In this document: piece after piece, positions 1 to 5,019 of the stretch
Numbering within the stretch: position 1 is the stretch's first letter
Layout of the letters: every line of letters starts with the position of its first letter
Origin: Alphaproteobacteria bacterium
GTDB taxonomy: Bacteria > Pseudomonadota > Alphaproteobacteria > ATCC43930 > CGMCC-115725
Assembly (NCBI GenBank): GCA_005884825.1
Contig: VAZT01000393.1
Span: 1-5,019, forward strand
Direction: 5' to 3'
Length of the DNA stretch: 5,019 nucleotides
The notes under the pieces: generated by a model
What the model was told of the DNA's origin: nothing
Seen by the model: the letters and a program-made list of their open reading frames with translations, nothing else
Databases searched by the model: none
Translations under genes and position numbers: made by a program

Positions 1-146
1 CAATCTCGCGCGGCCGGCCCAAAGGCTTAGCCGCCGGCATATGCGGCTCGATCAGCGCCCATTCCGCATCCGTGACATCGCTTGCGTACCGCTGTCCCTC
101 TCGCTCATACTTGCGGTCTTCGAATATCTTGGCTGGCGCTAGCCAT
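1..146 (-). pseudogene. IS5-family transposase, N-terminal part, frameshifted and cut by window edge
   Basis: Read on the minus strand, bases 130 to 1 encode KIFEDRKYEREGQRYASD followed by VTDAEWALIEPHMPAAKP and LGRPREI. The TDAEWALIEPHMP and GRPR pair is the hallmark start of IS5-family (IS427-like) DDE transposases, which cut and paste their own insertion sequence. The natural start is probably the ATG at 146-144, nine bases after a GGAGG. In the frame of that ATG, translation stops after 13 codons at the TGA at 107-105. The conserved frame is offset by one base near 131-143 and has no ATG, GTG or TTG of its own between an in-frame TAA (about 154-152) and the conserved block. The copy therefore looks inactivated by a one-base insertion, unless this is a read error. 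The catalytic DDE residues lie beyond the left edge. The outer end of the element should lie between 147 and about 199, but I could not identify its terminal inverted repeat or target duplication. Confidence 0.75.
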
Positions 147-155
147 CCGAATTAA

Positions 156-160
156 CCTCC
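156..160 (-). promoter_or_regulatory. Ribosome-binding site of the transposase
   Basis: The plus strand reads CCTCC, so the minus strand reads GGAGG, nine bases before the ATG at 146-144. It is a near-consensus Shine-Dalgarno sequence. It fixes the intended transposase start upstream of the frameshift rather than at an internal ATG. Confidence 0.5.
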
Positions 161-199
161 GGGATCAGCGAGCGCAGGCTTTCCCGGAATTATGCTTAA

Positions 200-379
200 A
201 TGTCCGGCCACGATCATCGACAGGATTTCTCAGCGCGGAACGGCTGCATCTGGGGGCCTGGGTTGATCTTAGCGCTTGCCGCACTCATCGGGGTGCTGGT
301 TCTCATCGCGCAATATCGGACTCCGTTTCATACCGGCCCGCATGTGACGCCCGCCATCGCGCCTACTCAGGAGAGATGA
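200..379 (+). CDS. Small single-span membrane protein, unknown function
   Basis: The ORF has 59 codons, ATG at 200 and TGA at 377-379. The product starts MSGHDHRQDFSARNGCIWGP, then has a hydrophobic stretch of about 17 residues (roughly 21-37, GLILALAALIGVLVLIA) and a polar tail with QYRTPFHTGPHV ending in PTQER. This is the layout of a small inner-membrane protein with one transmembrane helix, a His- and Arg-containing N-terminus and a short C-terminal tail rich in Pro and His. I do not recognise a family. Support is the coherent membrane segment flanked by charged or polar ends and the absence of a better reading in this interval. Against it, only a weak GGAA about ten bases upstream could serve as ribosome-binding site. 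The start lies about 54 bases from the transposase start, so the IS end sits almost at its 5' edge and may have replaced its promoter. Confidence 0.45.
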   Translation: MSGHDHRQDFSARNGCIWGPGLILALAALIGVLVLIAQYRTPFHTGPHVTPAIAPTQER

Positions 380-409
380 CCGGGATTTAAGGCTTCCCCG
401 AGCTCGCCC

Positions 410-451
410 CCCTGATCAGGGAATCCTGCCGGTGATGAAGTCATCGCCGGC
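410..451. repeat. Perfect 12-bp palindrome followed by an 11-bp inverted repeat
   Basis: Bases 410-421 read CCCTGATCAGGG, a perfect palindrome. Bases 428-438 (GCCGGTGATGA) and 441-451 (TCATCGCCGGC) form an inverted repeat matching at 10 of 11 positions, and the exception would be a G-U pair in one RNA strand. The second hairpin spans the stop codon of the minus-strand ORF at 441-572 and lies 49 bases after the stop of the plus-strand ORF at 200-379. It could work as a bidirectional transcription stop or mRNA-stabilising hairpin between converging genes. There is no T-run on either side, so a classic intrinsic terminator is not supported. A dispersed palindromic repeat is the alternative. Confidence 0.45.
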
Positions 452-572
452 CGACCAGCCCAAGCTTGGACGAGATCGAGTTGACCATATCAACCGCTTC
501 GCGTTTCGGATCGTCGCGAATTGCACTTACAATCGGGCCTGGGTGTTTCAGACGCAGAGCGCTCTGTTTCAT
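441..572 (-). CDS. Possible 43-residue protein, unknown function
   Basis: On the minus strand an ATG at 572-570 opens 43 codons ending in TGA at 443-441. The product runs MKQSALRLKHPGPIVSAIRD and then DPKREAVDMVNSISSKLGLV, ending GRR. The second half looks like an amphipathic helix, and the composition is that of a small basic soluble protein. A strong Shine-Dalgarno match, GGAGGTGA on the minus strand, lies at 592-585. Its core is 15 bases from the ATG, longer than usual. The gene would be divergent from the helicase, with 53 bases between the two starts, so the two would share a promoter region. I do not recognise a family. It may also be the remaining end of a longer gene lost when the region was rearranged. 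Confidence 0.35.
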   Translation of the reverse strand: MKQSALRLKHPGPIVSAIRDDPKREAVDMVNSISSKLGLVGRR

Positions 573-584
573 GCTCGAATGCGG

Positions 585-592
585 TCACCTCC
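585..592 (-). promoter_or_regulatory. Shine-Dalgarno-like GGAGGTGA on the minus strand
   Basis: The plus strand reads TCACCTCC, the exact complement of an eight-base GGAGGTGA. It lies 12 bases (end of the match) upstream of the minus-strand ATG at 572-570. It is the main reason to take the 43-codon minus-strand ORF seriously, although the spacing is loose. Confidence 0.35.
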
Positions 593-625
593 CGCATCTT
601 ATTGGCCTAGGGGATTCTTCCAATC

Positions 626-1167
626 ATGAGCAGGCCCGCCGCCGCGGCGCGGCAGAAGCCCGAGCCGACGATCCGCCGCGCCCGATTCGCCGAGGAGGAT
701 CTCGTCAGCACCTTTGGCGAGGTGATGCTGGCGGAGGCGCGCCGGTTGCTGCGCGCCGGTGCCGTCAACCTCGCCGCCGCCGGCCCGGCGATCGAGGCAA
801 CCATCGCAGCGGACGGGGAGCACCACTGTGTGGCCTTGACCCCAACCCAGAGGGGCGCGCGGGTCGCCTTCCCGGGGACCTGCGAGCCCACGCCCCTTCC
901 CCAAGCTCGGCGGGCTCAGAAGCTTGCCCTCGGGGAGGCCGCCTGCGTCCATCGCGCGGCGGCGGCCTTGGCCGCGCTAGAGCGCGATCCGACCTGGCGG
1001 CGTCCGGTGCAGCACTCGCTGTTCGATCTCGCCGGAAGTGCGGCGACCTTCACCGCTGTCCCCAAGCGCCGCATCGTCTTCGCGCTCGAACCCGGAAGCG
1101 AAGATCAGGCGGTTTTTGTCAGCGTCTTTGCCGAGACCGTTGAGCGCGGCGTGCGAACCGCCACCGA
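626..1167 (+). pseudogene. N-terminal region of the SNF2 ATPase gene, displaced by a frameshift
   Basis: From the ATG at 626 about 180 codons read sensibly: MSRPAAAARQKPEPTIRRAR, then a block with FGEVMLAEARRLLRAGAVNLA, and later FALEPGSEDQAVFVSVFAET at about residues 152-171. After about residue 180 the frame becomes low-complexity Ser/Arg/Pro sequence and ends at 1525, while the frame one base back continues with YVVEQTLATGHARWAPSG. This is therefore the missing N-terminal part of the protein encoded from 1168. Bacterial SNF2 proteins of this type often carry a SWIM zinc finger (CxC...CxH) here. Only a partial version is seen: a single Cys at residue 86 (TCEP) and C107-V-H109. No strong ribosome-binding site precedes 626, so the exact start is uncertain. 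With one base restored the full protein would be about 1,049 residues, a normal length for this group. Confidence 0.7.
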
Positions 1168-3774
1168 GTGTACGTCGTCGAGCAGACGCTGGCGACCGGG
1201 CACGCCCGCTGGGCGCCCTCTGGGGCGCCTCTTGTCAGGAACTTTCCGCGCGAGTTCCGAGCCCTGCGCAGCCCGCGCACCGGCCGGCCGATCGCCATCG
1301 GCCTCTCAAAAGGGAGTGCGATCATCGAGGGGACGGTCGCGTGGTATGTCGATGCCCAAACCGGCGCGGTCGGTCGCGCGAGGCTCATCGTCTCCGAACC
1401 GCCCGATGCGGGCGCCCGCAGGCGGGCTGGAGAGGTGCGCGGCCGCCCAAATCAGCCGCGCGCCAAACCCGATCTGTCCGCGGCCCCCGCGGTCATCGTC
1501 GAGGGAACGCCGGTTCCCCATTTGACCTTGCTCAAGGCCACCCCGCCCGCCGGCACGGGGGCCGGCGCGGCGATCGATGTCGCCCAGCTTTGCTTTGTCT
1601 ATGGCGAGGCGAGTGTCGACCTGGAGGACGAACGGCAATTCGCCCGTAATCGTGACGGCATCGTCTTTTACCGTCGCGATCGTGTCGGCGAGGCAGCCGC
1701 ACTCGATCGGTTACGACAATGTGGGCTTTCGATGATGCGGCTTGCCGCCGAAAGCGGCGTGCGCGGCGCACGCATCTTTTTGTTCCACGGCCGCGACTTG
1801 GCCGATCGCTGGCAACAGTTTATTGCGACGGACCTGCCGACGCTCGAAAACGCGGGCTGGCAGATCGAAATCACCGCCGAGTTCGGGACGCGGCCCGTCG
1901 AGGCCGGGAGCGAATGGCAGGCCGACATCGCCGATACCCAGGATGGGTGGTTTTCGCTCGACATGGGGATCGATGTCGAAGGCCAGCGTGTACCGCTATT
2001 GCCGATTCTCGTGCGCTTGCTCGAAAGAGGCGGCACCGAAGTGATGCCCGTCACCGACGGCCGGGTCCACGCACCGCTCGATGACGGCCGCCTCGTGGCA
2101 TTGCCGGCGGAGCGGGTCGGAAAGCTCCTTGCGGTCATCGCCGAGATGGCCGATGCCGGAAGGCTGACTGCGGCGGGCGTAATGGTCCTGCCGGCGGCCG
2201 AGGCGGCAAGCGTCATCGACCTCGAACCCTTGGCGACGACGCGCTGGGAAAACGCCGCGACGATCCGCGACTATGCGCGCAAGCTCCAGGGCGGAGGGAC
2301 GCCGCCGCGAGTGCCGCCGCCACCCGATTTCGGCGCGGCGCTGCGGCCTTATCAGCAACAGGGTCTCGATTGGCTGCAGGATTTACGAGCAAGTGGCATG
2401 GCGGGCGTCCTCGCCGACGATATGGGATTGGGGAAAACCGCGCAGACCCTCGCCCATATAGCGGTCGAGCGCGCCACGGGAAGGCTCGACCGCCCGGCGC
2501 TCGTCGTCGTGCCAACAAGCCTTGTCGCCAATTGGATGGCGGAGGCGGCAAAATTCACCCCGAATTTGCGGGTCTTCCTATGGCATGGGCTCGACCGCCA
2601 CGAGCGGCGCGAGGAGGTCGGCGGCGCCGATCTCGTTGTCACGACGTACACGGTGCTGGCGAGAGACATCGAGATCATGCGCGGCCTCGAGTGGCATCTC
2701 GTGGTCCTTGACGAGTCGCAGGCGATCAAGAACCCCGAGGCGAAATGGTCGCGCGCGGTGCGCCAGCTGAATGCCCGCCACCAGCTCTGCCTGTCGGGAA
2801 CCCCGGTCGAGAACAACCTCGGCGAGATCTGGTCGCAATTTGCATTTCTGATGCCGGGGCTGCTGGGCGACCGGCGCGGCTTTGTTCGGCGCTTTCGCAC
2901 GCCAATCGAGAAGAACGGCGACGATGCCCGCCGATTGCTGCTGGCACGGCGTTTGAAGCCTTTCTTATTGCGGCGGACAAAGAGCGAGGTCGAGGCCGAT
3001 CTGCCGGCGAAAACCGAGATCGTTCAACGGGTTCTGCTCGAAGGCGATCAACGCGATCTTTACGAGGCGATACGTCTAACGATGCACGAAAAGGTGCGGC
3101 GCGAGATCGCTAGCCACTCGCTCGAACGCAGCCAGATCGTCGTGCTCGATGCGCTGTTGAAGCTCCGGCAGGTGTGCTGCGACTCGCGCCTCGTCAAGCT
3201 CGCGGCACTGCGAAAGGCGCTCTCGGGATCGCGGGCCGGGGCGGAGATTCCGGCGGCGCCGGCGGTAACGAGCAGCAAGTTCGCGGCCCTGATGCAGATG
3301 TTGCGCGAACTCGCGAGCGAAGGCCGGCGAGTACTGGTGTTTTCGCAATTCACCTCGATGCTCGATTTGATCAAGCCCGAACTTGCTGCGGCTGACATCG
3401 GCTATGTCGAGTTGACCGGCGCTACCCGCAATCGAGCCGAACCGATCGGCCGCTTTCAGTCGGGGCCGGTCCCGATTTTCCTGATCAGCTTGAAGGCGGG
3501 GGGCCGCGGCTTGAACCTAACCGCGGCGGATACGGTGATCCATTACGACCCCTGGTGGAACCCGGCGGTCGAGAACCAGGCGACCGACCGCGCCCACCGC
3601 ATCGGCCAGACAAAGCCCGTCTTTGTCTATAAACTGATCGCCGCGGGCACGGTCGAAGAGCGGATCGTCGAATTGCAGGATAAAAAGGGCCGGCTTGCCG
3701 CCGCGACCCTCGATACCCGCGGCGCCGTCGGGAGCCTTGCCGCTGAGGACCTCGATTATTTGTTCGGCGAGTGA
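1168..3774 (+). CDS. SNF2-family DEAD/DEAH-box helicase-like ATPase
   Basis: This is a Swi2/Snf2 superfamily 2 ATPase, a DNA-dependent translocase that in bacteria acts on protein-DNA complexes; its specific client is unknown. The open frame gives 868 residues if read from the GTG at 1168, but that GTG is probably an internal codon. The true start is likely 626, with a one-base frameshift in between. Residues 1 to about 370 hold the variable accessory region, including GWFSLDMGID and VPLLPILVRLL. The RecA-like core starts near LRPYQQQGLDWLQ. Motifs, numbered from 1168: I DDMGLGKT 417-424 with Lys423, Ia VVVPTSLVANW, II DESQ 515-518, III SGTP 543-546, IV VLVFSQF 722-728, V around SLKAGGRGLNLTAAD 774-788, VI QATDRAHRIGQ 804-814. 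All catalytic motifs are present, so the core fragment could fold. DESQ in place of the commoner DEAQ or DEAH is a mild variation. Identification of the family is firm. Confidence 0.93.
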   Translation: MYVVEQTLATGHARWAPSGAPLVRNFPREFRALRSPRTGRPIAIGLSKGSAIIEGTVAWYVDAQTGAVGRARLIVSEPPDAGARRRAGEVRGRPNQPRAKPDLSAAPAVIVEGTPVPHLTLLKATPPAGTGAGAAIDVAQLCFVYGEASVDLEDERQFARNRDGIVFYRRDRVGEAAALDRLRQCGLSMMRLAAESGVRGARIFLFHGRDLADRWQQFIATDLPTLENAGWQIEITAEFGTRPVEAGSEWQADIADTQDGWFSLDMGIDVEGQRVPLLPILVRLLERGGTEVMPVTDGRVHAPLDDGRLVALPAERVGKLLAVIAEMADAGRLTAAGVMVLPAAEAASVIDLEPLATTRWENAATIRDYARKLQGGGTPPRVPPPPDFGAALRPYQQQGLDWLQDLRASGMAGVLADDMGLGKTAQTLAHIAVERATGRLDRPALVVVPTSLVANWMAEAAKFTPNLRVFLWHGLDRHERREEVGGADLVVTTYTVLARDIEIMRGLEWHLVVLDESQAIKNPEAKWSRAVRQLNARHQLCLSGTPVENNLGEIWSQFAFLMPGLLGDRRGFVRRFRTPIEKNGDDARRLLLARRLKPFLLRRTKSEVEADLPAKTEIVQRVLLEGDQRDLYEAIRLTMHEKVRREIASHSLERSQIVVLDALLKLRQVCCDSRLVKLAALRKALSGSRAGAEIPAAPAVTSSKFAALMQMLRELASEGRRVLVFSQFTSMLDLIKPELAAADIGYVELTGATRNRAEPIGRFQSGPVPIFLISLKAGGRGLNLTAADTVIHYDPWWNPAVENQATDRAHRIGQTKPVFVYKLIAAGTVEERIVELQDKKGRLAAATLDTRGAVGSLAAEDLDYLFGE

Positions 3775-3840
3775 AGTTCGGCTTACGCGATCCGATTTCG
3801 CGATGGGGATCGTGCCGTGCCGAGCAAACGTTAGGATGAC

Positions 3841-4029
3841 ATGAATGAGAGGCTGCCGAACACCACAGCTTCGACCGACGCCACGCTCTTCCGGGAGGAA
3901 GCCGAACGCGCTCGTCGCTACGCAGCCGCGATGATCGAGAAAAAGGTCATCGATCGGTTGAACGAGATAGCCGCGCTGTATGACGAGCTCGCGGCCGGGC
4001 AAGACCCTGGACCGACCGATCGCGACTAA
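3841..4029 (+). CDS. 62-residue helical protein, unknown function
   Basis: The ORF starts at ATG 3841, with AGGA at 3833-3836 as a plausible but modest ribosome-binding site, and ends at TAA 4027-4029. After a polar Thr-rich N-terminus (about 1-15) the rest to residue 52 reads as charged helix: FREEAERARRYAAAMIEKKV followed by IDRLNEIAALYDELAA, then a short acidic tail ending TDRD. Its heptad-like Ala/Leu/Ile spacing suggests a helical hairpin or short coiled coil. It has no signal peptide or membrane segment. The style matches short alphaproteobacterial hypothetical proteins with an E-A-x-R-x-R-x-x-A core followed by a Leu-x-x-Ile-Ala-x-x-Tyr/Trp-x-x-Leu helix; this is family resemblance from memory, with no known function. 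It lies 66 bp after the helicase in the same direction, so co-transcription is possible. Confidence 0.7.
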   Translation: MNERLPNTTASTDATLFREEAERARRYAAAMIEKKVIDRLNEIAALYDELAAGQDPGPTDRD

Positions 4030-4048
4030 GCCGAGCGCCTTCCCGGTG

Positions 4049-4159
4049 CTACTTGGCCTTACTTCTTCGCTGCAAGACAGCCAGGCGGTGCCCCTCTATC
4101 GTAGCTTTCCCACCGGCGAGTTCCTGCGCAAATCGCTCGTCCCGCGGATTACGAAGCAT
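4049..4159 (-). pseudogene. Short ORF resembling the start of a phage terminase small subunit, probable remnant
   Basis: On the minus strand an ATG at 4159-4157 opens 36 codons ending in TAG at 4051-4049. The product begins MLRNPRDERFAQELAGGKAT and continues IEGHRLAVLQRRSKAK. The pattern N-P-R-x-E-x-F-A-Q-x-L-A-x-G-K resembles the N-terminal helix-turn-helix of phage terminase small subunits, which usually continue with an A-Y-x-x-A-G-Y stretch. Here that continuation is lost and the ORF ends early, so a decayed or truncated remnant is more likely than a working gene. No clear ribosome-binding site precedes it. It fills most of the gap between the 62-residue gene and the aminotransferase. The resemblance is from memory and covers under 20 residues; a chance ORF cannot be excluded. 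Confidence 0.28.
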
Positions 4160-4215
4160 TGTCATCGACGAGCACCGTCCTGTTACGCGAGCGGCAGCGA
4201 CTCGGTGGATAGGGC

Positions 4216-5019
4216 ATGAAGTACTCGGCGCGAACCAAACGGGTGACCGGACGCGCCGCAGGGGCCTGGGGCGTCCACAGCGAGGCTGTGCGGTTGCGCG
4301 AAGCCGGACACGACATCATCATGCTGACTGTCGGCGACCCCGACCAGGCGCCGCCCGAAAAGCTGATCGAAGCGACCGTCGCCGCCTTATGGGCGCATCA
4401 GACCGGCTATGCGCAGATAATCGGGACGCAGCAGCTGCGCGAGCTGATTGCGGCGCGCTACCAGCGCCGCACCGGCCAGCCCTGCATCGCCGACAATGTC
4501 ACCGTCGTGCCGCGCGCCCAAGGCGGGCTCTATTGCGCACTGCAATGCCTTGCCGGCCCTGGCGACGAGGTCATTGTGCCCGAGCCGATCTACGCCACCT
4601 ATGAAGCGGTAATCGGCGCGAGCGGCGCCGAGATGGTGATAGTGCCGCTAGTGTCCGAGCGCGGATTCCATCCCGATCTCGACGCGCTCGGCGCCGCGAT
4701 TACACCGCGTACTCGCCTCATCTGGATCAACAGCCCGCATAACCCGACGGGCGCGGTGTTCACAGCAGAGGAAATTGCCGCCATCGCCGCGCTATGCCGC
4801 GACCACGATCTGTGGCTCTTATCGGACGAGGTCTACGAAGACCTCGCCTTTGCGCGGCCGCATGTCAGCGCCTGGTCGCTGCCCGACATGGCAGACCGCA
4901 CGGTCGTCGTCTCCAGCCTGTCGAAATCGCATGCGGTGCCGGGCTTCCGCTTCGGCTGGATTATCGGGCCGCCAGCGCTGCAGGGGCATCTCTTCAACCT
5001 GCTCCTGTGCATGATTTAT
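4216..5019 (+). CDS. PLP-dependent class I aminotransferase, AruH-like (arginine:pyruvate transaminase), 3' end outside window
   Basis: This is a fold-type I aminotransferase; 268 codons are visible and the frame is still open at the right edge. The start at ATG 4216 follows GTGGA (4205-4209, six bases away). The N-terminus MKYSARTKRVTGRAAGAWGV and the LTVGDPDQAPPEKLIEA block are typical. Cofactor residues seen are AQGGLY (101-106) for the phosphate loop, Tyr126 (PIYATY), Asn176 in NSPHNPTG (172-179), Asp204 and Tyr207 in SDEVY, Schiff-base Lys237 in SLSKSH, and Arg245 in GFRFGW for the substrate carboxylate. The SLSKSHAVPGFRFGW stretch and the later HLFNLLLCMIY strongly recall AruH of Pseudomonas, which transfers the amino group of arginine to pyruvate in the arginine transaminase pathway. 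Substrate assignment is inference; aspartate or other amino-acid transaminases share the fold. The family usually has about 390 residues, so roughly 120 are missing. Confidence 0.92.
   Translation, partial: MKYSARTKRVTGRAAGAWGVHSEAVRLREAGHDIIMLTVGDPDQAPPEKLIEATVAALWAHQTGYAQIIGTQQLRELIAARYQRRTGQPCIADNVTVVPRAQGGLYCALQCLAGPGDEVIVPEPIYATYEAVIGASGAEMVIVPLVSERGFHPDLDALGAAITPRTRLIWINSPHNPTGAVFTAEEIAAIAALCRDHDLWLLSDEVYEDLAFARPHVSAWSLPDMADRTVVVSSLSKSHAVPGFRFGWIIGPPALQGHLFNLLLCMIY

Noticed and set aside
82..390. A 102-codon plus-strand ORF at the left edge
   Set aside because: It crosses the transposase start on the opposite strand and the membrane-protein ORF in another frame, and its Arg/Ser-rich translation shows no pattern.
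466..1143. A 225-codon plus-strand ORF overlapping the helicase N-terminus
   Set aside because: Its translation is Arg/Gly/Pro-rich low-complexity sequence typical of an off-frame reading, while the frame from 626 gives the sequence that joins logically to the SNF2 protein.
1141..1180. Programmed ribosomal frameshift in the SNF2 gene
   Set aside because: No slippery heptamer or following stable hairpin is evident in this stretch, and SNF2 genes are not known for recoding; a mutation or sequence error is simpler.
3786..3812. Possible terminator between the helicase and the 62-residue gene
   Set aside because: Only 5-6 bp stems (CGCGA/TCGCG and CGATCC/GGATCG) with loops of 7-13 bases are available and no T-run follows, so a terminator is not supported.
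3517..4002. A 161-codon minus-strand ORF opposite the helicase C-terminus and the 62-residue gene
   Set aside because: It is antisense to the strongly conserved SNF2 motifs V and VI and to the small gene. Its translation shows no domain or sensible composition, so it is a by-product of GC-rich codons.
4053..4604. A 183-codon plus-strand ORF overlapping the aminotransferase start
   Set aside because: The frame from 4216 encodes unmistakable aminotransferase motifs, and this reading is the Arg-rich shadow frame.

Overview
The window is GC-rich DNA with the codon use and gene content of a free-living alphaproteobacterium. The order cannot be fixed from 5 kb; a rhizobial, rhodospirillal or sphingomonad relative would all fit. 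This is inference from composition and protein style, not from a marker gene.

Layout. (1) Bases 1-146, minus strand: the first codons of an IS5-family transposase that continues off the left edge. It carries a frameshift just after its start. (2) Bases 147-625: a sparse region with two possible small genes. One is a 59-residue single-span membrane protein on the plus strand (200-379). The other is a 43-residue protein on the minus strand (441-572). They converge on a patch with a perfect 12-bp palindrome and a strong hairpin (410-451). (3) Bases 626-3774: a large SNF2-family helicase-like ATPase gene. Its ATPase core is intact, but the first ~180 codons (626-1167) are in a different frame from the rest (1168-3774), so the gene is split by a one-base frameshift or contains a sequencing error. 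(4) Bases 3841-4029: a 62-residue helical protein of unknown function. (5) Bases 4030-4215: a short intergenic stretch with a 36-codon minus-strand ORF that resembles the start of a phage terminase small subunit. (6) Bases 4216-5019: the first 268 codons of a PLP-dependent class I aminotransferase close to arginine:pyruvate transaminase (AruH), which runs off the right edge.

How the genes relate. The SNF2 gene and the 62-residue gene lie in the same direction 66 bp apart and may be co-transcribed. The aminotransferase begins 186 bp further on and has its own ribosome-binding site. It is metabolically unrelated to the helicase. The left end looks like a place where mobile DNA has landed.

I found no CRISPR array, rRNA or tRNA. 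I also found no recognisable defence or biosynthetic system beyond a stand-alone SNF2 protein. The items most worth a second look are the helicase frameshift and the three small ORFs.
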